Source: Paenibacillus lautus NBRC 15380
Lineage (GTDB): Bacteria > Bacillota > Bacilli > Paenibacillales > Paenibacillaceae
DNA length: 64,000 nucleotides
Direction: 5' to 3'
NCBI RefSeq assembly: GCF_004000945.1
Contig: NZ_BIMF01000002.1
Location: forward strand, 310,001 to 374,000
A model generated the notes under the pieces. The model ran no database searches and was not told the origin of the DNA. It saw only the letters and a list, made by a program, of their open reading frames with translations. The position numbers and the translations under genes were made by a program. Positions 8,597 through 17,975 of this stretch are shown here, in pieces; the first letter of the stretch is position 1; each line of letters begins with the position of its first letter.

Positions 8597-10081
8597 TTAA
8601 TTTACAGTCAGGGCCGCATCGGTTTCTCCTGCCCACTCTCCTACCGGTTTGATGGTATACGTCGTTCCCGACTTCAGTTTACTCTCCTGCGTCAGATCAA
8701 ACACGCCTACGGCTCCCTTGCGGCTTGAATATTTGTAGGTTGCTATTTGGTTGTTGCCGTCTGCGTCGGTCAATTCAACGCTCCGGCCGGAGAAGAGCTC
8801 GTCCCCAGGATCCTCGGACAAGGTAATGGCAATGGAGCTGTCGCTGATTGCCTCGGCTCCGATGATTTCCAGCGGAGCAAACGCTCCTGCTACGAATGTC
8901 GGGTTGGCCATCTGTGCCCAATCCGAGGTAACGGTATAAGTAACACCCGGCGTCGGTGTCTGGCCTTCCGGCAAACGGAATTTCGGTTCTTGTTTGCCAT
9001 CCGTGGACTGGGTAAACGGTACGTATTTTGCCACGATAGGTTGTCCGCCTGCAGGCGTAATCGTGACTTCCCTGCCCTGTCCTGACGAGATGATCTGATA
9101 GACTATTCCATCGGCGCTGTTGTTCTCATCCAGTACGAATGCATTGGCTCCGCGGCCTCCGCTATAGGCGGAAATAACGTAGCCGTAGTCAACGACGCCA
9201 TTCTCTTTAAGTGCCTCCAACTCAAACGTATCCTGAGCGACTTGTCTAGCCTCTGTCATGTCCAACTTCGCGCTATTGCCTGCAAATGTGCCTGCTGTTT
9301 TCCCTTTATAGGTAAGCGTATACGATGTACCTGGTTTTTGAACTGAGGTTGGGACGATGTAAGTGGAAATCGAGCCGGTCTTCAAGCGCGGCATGTTGGT
9401 GAGTACCAGCCCGTCGTTAAATTTAAAATCTTCTTTGGCTTTGGCAAACGCCTCATTCTCTGCCGTCAAGGGAGCATCGAAGGTGACGATCAGGGTTATG
9501 GCATTCAATGCACGAATGCTCGTGATCTTGGCTTTTTCCGACGGAATTGCCTCATGGGCAACGCTTATCAAGTAGGCTGCTTGACCGCGAGTCGTATAGC
9601 CTTCCTCGGAGTAAAAACGTTTCGCCCAAACATCCACGGACTTCGCGTCTCGTTTCAGAGCCTTGGACACCATTTGTACCAGCTCGGCGTGGGTAACCAT
9701 TCCCCGTGGATCAAAACGGCCTTCCGGTGCCTGCATGACATCCTGCGCTACCAGCTCAGCTGCGTACCGTTCATACCACGCGTTTGGATTCACATCCGTA
9801 AAGCTTGTCTTTGCATCCCCTTTGCCTTCAAGTCCAAATGCAAGATCAAGCATTTTCGCCAGCTCTGCCCGCGTGATCGGACTGGTTATCCCCATCGTGC
9901 CATCCTGGTATCCCTGCATCACGCGAAGCTGGGACAGCTCTTGAGTGGCTTGCTCTATATCTTGTGCAGCCAGCGGGACTTCCGCAGCCTGGGCCTGCAG
10001 AACATGAAACGGAAGCGAAGCGGTCGTTCCCAGGGCAGCCGCCACCATCATGGCCGCCAGTTTATTAGAATATATTTTCAT
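8597..10081 (-). CDS. Secreted S-layer homology (SLH) domain protein
   Basis: The 494-residue protein starts with a Sec signal peptide (MKIYSNKLAAMMVAAALG..., likely cut after AQAA near residue 33). Two SLH motifs follow (about 45-105 and 105-165, with TRAELAKMLDLAFGL and THAELVQMVSKALK), which bind pyruvylated wall polymers. The rest (about 180-494) is a series of beta-sandwich modules of bacterial Ig-like or SbsA-like type, each starting with a phrase such as ITSIRALNAITLIVTFDAPL or IIGAEAISDSSIAITLSEDP. It is a cell-surface protein with no catalytic motif that I recognise. GGGAGGG precedes the ATG. Transcription appears to be single-gene, with its own terminator. Confidence 0.88.
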   Translation of the reverse strand: MKIYSNKLAAMMVAAALGTTASLPFHVLQAQAAEVPLAAQDIEQATQELSQLRVMQGYQDGTMGITSPITRAELAKMLDLAFGLEGKGDAKTSFTDVNPNAWYERYAAELVAQDVMQAPEGRFDPRGMVTHAELVQMVSKALKRDAKSVDVWAKRFYSEEGYTTRGQAAYLISVAHEAIPSEKAKITSIRALNAITLIVTFDAPLTAENEAFAKAKEDFKFNDGLVLTNMPRLKTGSISTYIVPTSVQKPGTSYTLTYKGKTAGTFAGNSAKLDMTEARQVAQDTFELEALKENGVVDYGYVISAYSGGRGANAFVLDENNSADGIVYQIISSGQGREVTITPAGGQPIVAKYVPFTQSTDGKQEPKFRLPEGQTPTPGVTYTVTSDWAQMANPTFVAGAFAPLEIIGAEAISDSSIAITLSEDPGDELFSGRSVELTDADGNNQIATYKYSSRKGAVGVFDLTQESKLKSGTTYTIKPVGEWAGETDAALTVN

Positions 10082-10213
10082 TTGTAAACCCTCCCTATTT
10101 CGATGAGTATGAACGTGGAATCGTCATATCTCCATGATAGAAGAGAGTCCTAAACTCCCAAGAAAGCAGGGATTAAGCGTTTCAAAAACTTTTATTAACA
10201 AATTCTAAATTGT

Positions 10214-10909
10214 TTAGACCGAAAAGCGATAGCCAGCCCCCCATACCGTTTCAATATACTGCGGATTGGATGGATCCACCTCCATCTTTTCGCGCAGCTT
10301 ACGGACATGGACGGTTACGGTTGCGATATCCCCGCTGGAATCCATGCCCCAAATCCGTTCAAACAGCTCCGTCTTGTTAAACACCCGGTTCGGATGGCTT
10401 GCCAGAAATTCAAGCAAATTAAACTCCCGGGTCGTAAACGTGACTTCCTCATTTCGGATGAACACTCTTCGCGCCGATTTATCGATGACCAAGCCGCGAA
10501 TATGAATTTCTGAACTAGGACTTTGGCTTTGTTTGCCCATAAGCCTTATATATCTCATCAAATGGGCCTTGGCTCTTGCAACTAGTTCGCTCGGGCTGAA
10601 TGGCTTGGTAATGTAATCGTCGGCACCGAGATTAAAGGCACGGATTTTATCGATCTCCTCATCCTTGGCGGATACGATCAGAATGGGAACCTCCTTGTTC
10701 TTTCGGATATGGCTGCATAGTTCAAAGCCATTCATACCGGGCAGCTGAAGGTCGACAATGATAAGGCTGTAGTCCTCGTTAAGGGCAAGCTTCAATCCCT
10801 CATTGCCTGTATGGCATAGATCTACGTGAAAACCGTTCAGTTCAAAATAATCCCGCTCCAATTGAGCGATCGTTGACTCGTCTTCAATGATGAGAATACG
10901 TGTGGTCAT
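10214..10909 (-). CDS. OmpR-family response regulator
   Basis: The 231-residue protein has a receiver domain (1-120) with acidic residues E9/D10, phospho-acceptor D53 in IIVDLQLPGMNG and the conserved Lys in DYITKPFSP. A winged-helix DNA-binding domain follows (about 130-230, with TTREFNLLEFLASHPNRVFNKTELFERIWG). Its ATG overlaps the stop of the kinase gene by four bases, so the two are translationally coupled. The order kinase then regulator is the reverse of the common one. The target genes are unknown; the SLH gene just downstream is one candidate. Confidence 0.92.
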   Translation of the reverse strand: MTTRILIIEDESTIAQLERDYFELNGFHVDLCHTGNEGLKLALNEDYSLIIVDLQLPGMNGFELCSHIRKNKEVPILIVSAKDEEIDKIRAFNLGADDYITKPFSPSELVARAKAHLMRYIRLMGKQSQSPSSEIHIRGLVIDKSARRVFIRNEEVTFTTREFNLLEFLASHPNRVFNKTELFERIWGMDSSGDIATVTVHVRKLREKMEVDPSNPQYIETVWGAGYRFSV

Positions 10910-12384
10910 GGGTTACAGCGCTCCTTCGTAATCGCTCGTTTGAGGGTAAAGTACAGGCTGGTGCCGACGCCGGGCTCGCTTTCCGCCCAGATCCCACCTC
11001 CGTGTCCCTCGATGATCTGGCTGGCAATTGCAAGCCCCAGGCCGCTGCCGCCCGTTGAAGAATTGCGGGATTGCTCCGCACGGTAAAACCTTTCGAATAT
11101 ATAAGGGATCGCTTCCGGCTCGATGCCCATGCCATTATCCCGTATTTCAACCGTTACCCATTCCGGAGAAAGCTGAGTGGAGACGTATATGGTTTTGTGC
11201 AACTTGTCCATAAAATTTTGAGCATTCCCGATAATGTTGAGCACCGTTCTCTTTAATTTTTCCAGATCGGCAATGACCTCGACAGGCTGACCGATACGTT
11301 CCTTCCACTCCAGCCATATTCCCTTTTCCTCCAAAACATAGCGCTGCTCATCGATGCAATCGTCTATAAAACCGATGATATCGACATGCTCAAACATGAA
11401 CGGAACCTGCTTTAAATCTAGCTTGGAATAAAGAAACAGTTCATCCACAAGTTTATCCAGATCGATGGTTTTGGTGTAAATGATGTTCACATATTTATCC
11501 ATCTTCTCCGGTGTATCCGCAACGCCGTCGCGTATGCCTTCGATATACCCTTTAATATTTGTTATGGGTGTGCGCAAATCATGAGAGATATTGGAGATCA
11601 GCTCTTTCCGGTTCTCTTCATCCTGTAGCCGGAGTTGAATCGATTCAAGCAGACGCTTCCGCATATTCTCAAACGTCTCGTTTAATTGGCCGATTTCGTC
11701 CTTGGAATGCAAACCCAGAGAAAACTGGAGATTTCCCTCCTTGATGTGTTCCGCCGAATTGCGGAGCAAATCAAGCGGTTTGACCACGCTCCGTGTGATC
11801 CAGCGATATAACAATACATTTGCAACGACAACGATGCCAACGAGACTCAAGACAAGAATGGGCAGCAGCTTGCGCGTAACTTCGCCGAAAGGACTTCGCT
11901 CTCGAATAACATACACACTCCCTCTGGCACCATCCGAATACCGGAAATCATATTTGGCATAAGCATAAAACCGCTCACCGATGTTGAGGGTATTGCGAAT
12001 CTGATTGTTGTTCAGGTCATATGGAGGCAGATTCGCTTCCAGTTCAGGCTGGTTCATCGTATGGGACTCAAAGATCTGGTCGTTTTCTCTGCGGACATAC
12101 AGGCCCGCTCGTACGGTTCTCAGCTTAAAATCGTATTCCGTCAGCAGCTCTTTGTTCTGCAGCTCATCCGGCTCGTTCTTGGCAAGATATTTTAATTCGA
12201 GGAAAATAGTCTCCTCTTGTTCCGTGAGCGGGTTAATCTGGTAGTGCACTTTATAAAAATCCCGAATACCGTGAATATCGCCGGTAGCCGCAACGGTAAA
12301 CAAACTGGCAGTCAAGACAAAGACCAGCAAGCTGATGACCAGCATACCGGTATAGGACAGCAGCAACTTAATCCGGATGGACAT
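10906..12384 (-). CDS. Membrane sensor histidine kinase with HAMP domain
   Basis: The 492-residue kinase has a first membrane segment (about 7-33), an extracellular domain of about 140 residues, a second segment (about 172-196), a HAMP linker (about 195-250), the dimerisation domain with phospho-acceptor H268 in NISHDLRTP, and an ATPase domain with N-box (NIIGNAQNF), G1 (DNGMGIEP) and G2 (GGSGLGLAIA) motifs. It starts 10 bases after the end of the amidohydrolase gene 12394-13614 and overlaps the regulator gene by 4 bases, so all three are likely in one transcript. The stimulus is unknown. Confidence 0.92.
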   Translation of the reverse strand: MSIRIKLLLSYTGMLVISLLVFVLTASLFTVAATGDIHGIRDFYKVHYQINPLTEQEETIFLELKYLAKNEPDELQNKELLTEYDFKLRTVRAGLYVRRENDQIFESHTMNQPELEANLPPYDLNNNQIRNTLNIGERFYAYAKYDFRYSDGARGSVYVIRERSPFGEVTRKLLPILVLSLVGIVVVANVLLYRWITRSVVKPLDLLRNSAEHIKEGNLQFSLGLHSKDEIGQLNETFENMRKRLLESIQLRLQDEENRKELISNISHDLRTPITNIKGYIEGIRDGVADTPEKMDKYVNIIYTKTIDLDKLVDELFLYSKLDLKQVPFMFEHVDIIGFIDDCIDEQRYVLEEKGIWLEWKERIGQPVEVIADLEKLKRTVLNIIGNAQNFMDKLHKTIYVSTQLSPEWVTVEIRDNGMGIEPEAIPYIFERFYRAEQSRNSSTGGSGLGLAIASQIIEGHGGGIWAESEPGVGTSLYFTLKRAITKERCNP

Positions 12385-12393
12385 GAAATTCGC

Positions 12394-13614
12394 CTAAAAA
12401 GAACCGGAAACGATGTTTCCCTGAAACATCGTCGCCACGCGTTTGGATCTTCTCGCAACGGCTTCAGCCGAACAAGAAGCTTCTAGAAATACGATGCTGG
12501 CAACATCTCCGACCTGCGGCCATACCTGTTCCCCTTCATGATTAAGCGGTGTAATGCCACCGGTAATATATTGGAGCGTTTGCGCTAAAGCGCGTTCATC
12601 CACCCATCTGGATATTTCGGCCAGTCGGCCGGCGCGCTCCAGCACATCCCCATTTCCGAATGGCGACCATACATCAAAGATGTTGTCGCATCCGACGGCT
12701 ACTTCTACACCGCGCTCGTGCAGTAAGCCAACCGGCGGAAACTTGCGGCCAATGGGCACACTCGTAATAATGGCGACCCCCGCTTCAGCGAGCAAGTCCC
12801 CCATCTCTTGTGCTTGGGATGGTGGAATATCACCCAGTCCGAAGGCATGGCTTATCGCCACCTTGCCTTGCAGACCCGCTTCAATGGTTAACTGAGCTAA
12901 TCGCTTCATGGTGAAGAGCCCTAGATGATCGGCATCGTGCAGATGTAGGTCAATGCCCGCATGGGCTTCGACTGCGAGCTCCACCATTTCCTGCAAGGAT
13001 GCTTCGATATCGCCATCCACCGTCGCCGGGTCAACCCCGCCGACCAGGCTTGCTCCCTTTCGAAGTGCTTGTCTTACCCCTTCCCTTGACTTCGAGCGCA
13101 GCAAACCATGCTGTGGAAAAGCAACGATCTCATAGGACAACTTTCCTTCAAATGTGCGTAATGCCTGTTGAATCGCTTCTAAATGGTCTAATCCCACTTC
13201 CGGATAGATATCCACATGCGTACGCACATGCGTCACGCCGGACTCCAGATAAACATCAAGCAGCCTTTCTGCACGGTCTTGCGTCAAGGTATCCAGCGAA
13301 GGAAGCGTCGCTTTCTCGATAGCCAAACGCTCGAAAATACTGGAAACCGGCGTAACGGCACGCCACCTGTCACCGAGCAGCGTTTTATCCAAATGGCAGT
13401 GCTTTTCGATAAAGGATGGCAGAAGCAATAAACCCTTCACGTCGTGTTGCGTCAACTCGTCTGTTATAGTTGTGTCGGAAGCTACGATTTTCGCGATTTT
13501 CCCATCTTCTATGAATATATGGCGAATCTCCGTTTTTGTTCCCGTAATAACGCCCTCTTGTACTTCATAACCACTCTCTAATCGGGCATTTGTTAACCAA
13601 AATGCTGAACTCAT
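12394..13614 (-). CDS. Amidohydrolase of the cytosine-deaminase (CodA) type
   Basis: The protein has 406 residues from the chosen ATG at 13614, which has GAGAGG 10 bases upstream; the in-frame ATG at 13623 sits almost on that site and is less likely. Metal-site motifs of the amidohydrolase superfamily are visible: EKHCHLDKT (HxH), DLHLHDADH, SHAFGLG and CDNIFDVW (Asp). The pattern fits CodA-like deaminases, which release ammonia from cytosine or related rings, though the substrate cannot be fixed. The gene ends 9 bases before a sensor kinase gene, an unusual partner. Confidence 0.88.
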   Translation of the reverse strand: MSSAFWLTNARLESGYEVQEGVITGTKTEIRHIFIEDGKIAKIVASDTTITDELTQHDVKGLLLLPSFIEKHCHLDKTLLGDRWRAVTPVSSIFERLAIEKATLPSLDTLTQDRAERLLDVYLESGVTHVRTHVDIYPEVGLDHLEAIQQALRTFEGKLSYEIVAFPQHGLLRSKSREGVRQALRKGASLVGGVDPATVDGDIEASLQEMVELAVEAHAGIDLHLHDADHLGLFTMKRLAQLTIEAGLQGKVAISHAFGLGDIPPSQAQEMGDLLAEAGVAIITSVPIGRKFPPVGLLHERGVEVAVGCDNIFDVWSPFGNGDVLERAGRLAEISRWVDERALAQTLQYITGGITPLNHEGEQVWPQVGDVASIVFLEASCSAEAVARRSKRVATMFQGNIVSGSF

Positions 13615-13726
13615 ATCGATCATTCCTCTCTCCCCTTGCCAGACATACGATTATGCTATCACAGGAAAAATGATATGGATAATATTTAAAAAATAGGATT
13701 CACTTATGTTTTACATATACATAAAA

Positions 13727-13770
13727 AAGAAAAGCCACCCGCTAAGATGACTCTTCTGGTGGTCTTGGTT
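13727..13770 (-). terminator. Probable terminator past the decayed locus
   Basis: On the minus strand ACCACC and GGTGGC arms enclose a long loop and are followed by TTTTCTTTTTT. It lies downstream of the decayed nucleotidyltransferase-like gene. Confidence 0.6.
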
Positions 13771-13824
13771 ATGCTTGATAATCTCATATGTAAATCTCCT
13801 ATTATCGAATCATGGGCTTTATTG

Positions 13825-14189
13825 TTAATTCATGGACCTTTGGTCCAGCCATACCTGAAACTCTTCCAGCGTCCTTACGTTTTCTTCCAGAACCGCTGTA
13901 TAAATATCAAAGCTTCGCACGGCTTTGCCATATTCAGCACGGCTTGCCCAGTTATTCTCAAAATAGCTTCCCGGCGTTCCTCGGTCAGCCGTTCAGGCAT
14001 CGTTATGATATGTTTCAAGTCGGGTTGTCTCTCCGGTTCATCCACGAACCAAATGTCCATTTTCCACTCCTTCCCCTGCTTAGACTTATACTTTAGGCCA
14101 ATGTACAAGCCATCCGGATAAGCGGGATCCGTATTATAAACGCCGGTATCGTTGATGAACTTCAGCTCCCGTACACCAGCTTGCAGCAT
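13825..14189 (-). pseudogene. Nucleotidyltransferase-like remnant, frameshifted
   Basis: One frame (from ATG 14189) reads MLQAGVRELKFINDTGVYN... through MDIWFVDEPERQPDLKHI, resembling the C-terminal half of small nucleotidyltransferase-fold proteins. Near 13915 the sense passes to another frame, which reads SFDIYTAVLEENV then RTLEEFQVWLDQRSMN and ends at TAA 13825. The N-terminal half with the GS/DxD active site is missing; at the 5' side the sequence joins directly to a broken phosphotransferase gene. Both a deletion and a frameshift are therefore needed to explain it. The family call is a weak one. Confidence 0.6.
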
Positions 14190-14667
14190 GAGTAAGCAAT
14201 CCCCTGACTCGGACGCTCATCCAAGCCCTCCTGCACGTACTGACCATAGAATTGGTGCAGCTCTGAATACTGGCCCCCAGCTTCTCGACCATGACCGGAT
14301 CGCTTAGGTCATCCTTCTGCAGGTCTCTTCCTTCCAGCCAGGTAAGCATGGAGCTGTTCCAACGCTTCCCTTCGTGTTCAATGATCGTAATCAGTTTGCC
14401 TTCCCGATTACGCAGCGGCCTTTGGACAAGCAGATGATCCCGGCCTGACAAGTGCTCCAGCATTTGGAGTTCACCCAGCAAACCGTCATAGGTATGCTGC
14501 TGACCTGCCATGCCGTCTTTTACCGGTTGATGAATGCGCAGCAGATATGTACTTCCGTCATGGTCTTCCACCTTATAGGTTCGATTTTCATTATGCCGAA
14601 TAAACGTAATCTCGGGTTTCCGGATGCCGTATTCGTTCAAAATTTTTTGCAGCTGTTCATTTTGCAT
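14190..14667 (-). pseudogene. Aminoglycoside-phosphotransferase-like gene, frameshifted and truncated
   Basis: From ATG 14667, with AAGGAG upstream, about 135 codons read like the N-lobe of an APH/homoserine-kinase-type enzyme (FIRHNENRTYKVEDHDGSTYLLRIHQP, LTWLEGRDL). Near 14263 the frame breaks: the expected continuation ELHQFYGQYVQEGLDERP is in the next frame and soon runs into nucleotidyltransferase-like sequence. The catalytic HGDxxxxN and DFD motifs are missing. The frame actually translated ends at 14134 with unrelated residues. A base-call error could explain the frameshift but not the loss of the C-lobe. Confidence 0.8.
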
Positions 14668-14703
14668 ATGAAATTTCTCCTTCTATGTATAAAATGGACC
14701 GCA

Positions 14704-15267
14704 TCATCCTTCAAGGAACGTATGGTCAAAATACGCCTTGAAATCAGGATATAGAAATACCAGTGACTTTTTAAGCTCAGCCCGATCCGTTTGTTCTTCA
14801 TCCAAATCAAAACATATTTCATGTTCGATCTCATAGATGGCCCCGAAGCCCTCGCCCGCGTCTTCGTTTACATCGATACACCATATTTTGCCGTATTCGG
14901 AATCCCATGTGAAAGGAAGATATCCCAGCCGGCATAACAAGGGATTGTACATGTCCCTGACGTTATCCAGCGGCTCGTCCACAGCTTGTTCAGGTATGAC
15001 GTCAAAGTAATGATGGTACGTGGAGATGAATGCTTTATACCACTCGGGAAAAGTCAATCCATACTCTTGTTCCATCACCCCAATATCAACTTCACTTATA
15101 GTGGAAGGAACCAGATTCCATATGGACCACTCCTCACCCGTATCGACGGCCTTCATCTCTGCGGGAACGTCAGGGCGCATCCACCTGCAGAATCCCTCCT
15201 CCGTAACTTGACTATATTTGGCGTAATAGGTCTCAAACCCTTGTTTGATATATTTGCGTATTTCCAT
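14704..15267 (-). CDS. SMI1/KNR4 (SUKH) family protein
   Basis: The 187-residue protein has the SUKH-like central motif with a hydrophobic helix, VMEQEYGLTFPEWYKAFISTYHHYF, followed by a W-rich beta region (LPFTWDSEYGKIWCIDVNED) and an acidic C-terminus. SUKH proteins often serve as immunity partners of contact-dependent or secreted toxins, but many are free-standing and of unknown role. No toxin gene is seen beside it. AAGGAGA lies 8 bases before the ATG. It precedes the decayed phosphotransferase gene by 36 bases on the same strand. Confidence 0.65.
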   Translation of the reverse strand: MEIRKYIKQGFETYYAKYSQVTEEGFCRWMRPDVPAEMKAVDTGEEWSIWNLVPSTISEVDIGVMEQEYGLTFPEWYKAFISTYHHYFDVIPEQAVDEPLDNVRDMYNPLLCRLGYLPFTWDSEYGKIWCIDVNEDAGEGFGAIYEIEHEICFDLDEEQTDRAELKKSLVFLYPDFKAYFDHTFLEG

Positions 15268-15442
15268 CTAAAAAGTCTCCTTATGTAGAAATTTGTCTCT
15301 ATTTCATATCACTATAATCTATTTTTGGGTTATTATTAGATTCGATCTATTCTATTTTGTTTACAATTCAGAAACAAGTCAGAGATTCTACCGATATAAC
15401 TCTCTTATATACTCAGAGATAGCTAACGAGGAGGGACTTCAA

Positions 15443-16228
15443 ATGCACAAAAAAATCGTCAAATCCATCATACCCACGGTCATCATCGGTTCCGTTGTCA
15501 CAAGCCTAGCCTTATCTAGTGTTCTCAGCAGCACAAGTATTGGCAAGGTGGAAGCTGCCGCTGCATCTTCTTCCAGCTTATCATTTACTAAGTTTTTGGA
15601 AAACAACGCACCTCACCGGACTTTAAAGACCGTTCATGGTATCCATACGGTCACCAATCTATCAAGTACCGTTGTACTCGTCAACAAGCAAAGAAATCTA
15701 CCATCGAGTTATGTTCCGCAAGACTTGGTTGTACCCCATATTCCGTTCAGCTTCTCGGGACCCAGTCCTAAAAAACAGATGAAAAAGGTAGCGGCAACTG
15801 CGCTTGAAAAATTGTTTGCGGCAGCCAAGAAAGACGGGATCGACCTCAAAGCCGTGTCGGGCTACCGGTCCTATGCCACTCAAAAAGCCATATTCGAACG
15901 CAACGCCCGTAATAAGGGCGAGGCCGTCGCTAACAAAACAAGCGCGCGTCCGGGACAAAGCGAGCATCAGACCGGGCTCAGCATGGATATATCCAGTGCT
16001 TCCGTAGGGTATGCTTTGGAGCAAAGCTTCGGAAATACCAAGGAAGGCAAATGGCTGAAAGCCAATGCACCGAAATACGGATTTATTATTCGTTACGGAA
16101 AAGGCAAGGAGAAATTAACCGGCTATTCTTATGAGCCTTGGCATGTTCGTTACGTTGGCGTCTATATTGCGGGAGAAATCACGAGACAAAACCTGACTCT
16201 TGAGCAGTATCTGGGCCAATCCCAATAA
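15443..16228 (+). CDS. D-alanyl-D-alanine carboxypeptidase, VanY type (M15B)
   Basis: The 261-residue exported enzyme trims the terminal D-Ala of peptidoglycan stem peptides. The start is set at ATG 15443 because GAGGAGGG lies 7-8 bases upstream; an in-frame extension to 15293 has no such site. A signal peptide or anchor occupies about residues 1-35. The zinc motifs of M15 peptidases are clear: SEHQTGLSMD (SxHxxGxxxD) and EPWHVRYVG, plus SGYRSYATQ. A strong terminator follows. There is no vanR/S/H/A gene nearby, so this is likely a housekeeping wall enzyme rather than a resistance gene. Confidence 0.92.
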   Translation: MHKKIVKSIIPTVIIGSVVTSLALSSVLSSTSIGKVEAAAASSSSLSFTKFLENNAPHRTLKTVHGIHTVTNLSSTVVLVNKQRNLPSSYVPQDLVVPHIPFSFSGPSPKKQMKKVAATALEKLFAAAKKDGIDLKAVSGYRSYATQKAIFERNARNKGEAVANKTSARPGQSEHQTGLSMDISSASVGYALEQSFGNTKEGKWLKANAPKYGFIIRYGKGKEKLTGYSYEPWHVRYVGVYIAGEITRQNLTLEQYLGQSQ

Positions 16229-16243
16229 TCGCACAATCAAGAA

Positions 16244-16270
16244 ACGGACCATAATGGGTCCGTTTTTTTT
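16244..16270 (+). terminator. Terminator after the VanY-type gene
   Basis: ACGGACC and GGTCCGT form a 7-bp stem around ATAATG, followed by eight T. Confidence 0.9.
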
Positions 16271-16419
16271 GCCTTCTCTTCTTGTCTTAAGCTTCTGAAG
16301 TACATTCGCATATTTTACGTCGTTTCCGGCGGACAATGTACTCCATATAGACTAAGCACGTACATTAACAGCAGTAGACAGGTTCGTTAGCTATGATTTT
16401 CGCAAATGGGGTGAACAAC

Positions 16420-17883
16420 ATGCCTATTAAATCGGGAAAGCAGTATATCGAACGGATTGACCGACAGAATATCAACATTTGGTATAAAGGAGAGCCTATC
16501 AAGGGACCTTTATCCGAGCATCCTGCATTCCAAGGTCTTATTCAAACCCAAGCCGATCTATACGATATGCAATGTGAAGCAAGTTATATCGAACAGATGA
16601 CGTACCCCTCACCCGATACGGGAGAACGGGTAGGCTTGTCTTTTCTCCCGCCAAAGAACGCTGAGGATTTGCAGAAACGCAGACTGATGATGGAGTTATG
16701 GGCGAACAGGCATCACGGCTTTTTAGGGCGCTCTCCCGATTATATGAACACCGCGATCATGTCCTTATATACCGCTGCCGATATTCTGGAGGAACATCAT
16801 CCGAAATATGCGGAAAATCTCAGGAACTATTATAAGTACTGTCGTGAACATGACATTACATTATCTCACGCCTTCATCCAGCCCTATGCTTGTAGGATGT
16901 CCGGTCAGCAAGATGCTGCTGAAGACTCTATCGCAGCTAAAGTCATAGAGATTAACGATGAAGGAATGATCATAAGCGGAGCCTTCATGATGGCGACACA
17001 AGGTGCAACTTGCGAAGAAATGCTGGTATTCCCGACACCGTCCACAACGTTGTCCCAGGATGTGAATCCTTCTGCATTTGCATTTGCGGTTCCCAATGAT
17101 TTACCGGGGATGACTTTTATATGCCGCGAAAGCTACGGTGCCACTTCTTCCTATGATTATCCTCTCAGCGCGAGATACGAAGAGATGGATACGCTCGTCA
17201 TCTTCGACCGCGTGCTGGTCCCTCATGATCGAATATTTTACTATGGGGACGAGACTTACGCCGGGCGTTTATTCGGCGAGAGTCACTTTCATACGCATAT
17301 CGCCCACCAAATGGCCATCCGTTATATCGTTAAAACCGAATTCATGCTCGGTTTGCTGGAATCCTTGGCAGATGAACAGAACGTTGGACTCGAGCCCCAT
17401 ATGGTCTCGAATGTTGCGAAAATGATAACATTTCTGGAGACCTTCAAAGCATTAAGATTGGCGTCCGAGCAGGGGGCCAGCCAGGATCCATTCGGATATT
17501 TCGTTCCTGCCGCCAGTCCTCTTCTCGCATCCAGCATCCTCTTCCCCAAATTCTATCCCGAGATGGTAGAGATGATTCAGCTGCTAGGCTCCAGCGGCCT
17601 GATTATGATCCCTTCCGAATTGGATTTTCAATCGGATTCCGGACCTTACCTTAACCAATATTTAAAAGGATCCACTACGGAGGCTTGGGAGCGAATCGCA
17701 TTGTTCAGGCTTGCTTGGGAGCTTGGTGCGAGCTCGTTCGGTGGTCGGCAAACCCAGTTTGAACGATTCTTCTTCGGAAATGCGCAGACGGCAGCCTATC
17801 GCATGTATAACCATTTTGCACAGCATGAGCAGCTACGAAGCAGGATTAACGATTTTATTACCAAGAACCATCCTTCATCATAA
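16420..17883 (+). CDS. hpaB: 4-hydroxyphenylacetate 3-monooxygenase, oxygenase component
   Basis: The 487-residue protein matches the FADH2-dependent HpaB/YoaI family, which hydroxylates phenols using reduced flavin from a partner reductase. Family phrases include NHHGFLGRSPDYMN-type (here NRHHGFLGRSPDYMN), HAFIQP, the FAD-site region SFGGRQTQFERFF and the mid-domain VLVPHDRIF. I chose ATG 16420, with GGGGTG 5 bases upstream, over ATG 16393, because family proteins begin near MPIKSGKQYIERI. No hpaC-like reductase gene lies nearby, so the reductase must be elsewhere. The substrate is not certain. Confidence 0.88.
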   Translation: MPIKSGKQYIERIDRQNINIWYKGEPIKGPLSEHPAFQGLIQTQADLYDMQCEASYIEQMTYPSPDTGERVGLSFLPPKNAEDLQKRRLMMELWANRHHGFLGRSPDYMNTAIMSLYTAADILEEHHPKYAENLRNYYKYCREHDITLSHAFIQPYACRMSGQQDAAEDSIAAKVIEINDEGMIISGAFMMATQGATCEEMLVFPTPSTTLSQDVNPSAFAFAVPNDLPGMTFICRESYGATSSYDYPLSARYEEMDTLVIFDRVLVPHDRIFYYGDETYAGRLFGESHFHTHIAHQMAIRYIVKTEFMLGLLESLADEQNVGLEPHMVSNVAKMITFLETFKALRLASEQGASQDPFGYFVPAASPLLASSILFPKFYPEMVEMIQLLGSSGLIMIPSELDFQSDSGPYLNQYLKGSTTEAWERIALFRLAWELGASSFGGRQTQFERFFFGNAQTAAYRMYNHFAQHEQLRSRINDFITKNHPSS

Positions 17884-17912
17884 CTTGATCGACGGATGAT
17901 CGTGCATATATA

Positions 17913-17943
17913 AAAAAGATGCGAGTTATAAACTCACATCTTT
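17913..17943. terminator. Bidirectional terminator between hpaB and the GH38-like gene
   Basis: AAAGATG-C-GAGTT and AACTC-A-CATCTTT form a 12-bp stem with one mismatch and a 3-base loop. A runs on the left and T-rich sequence on the right let it serve both convergent genes. Confidence 0.8.
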
Positions 17944-17975
17944 CCGTGTTGTTTTTCATGATGGGCACATATAGC

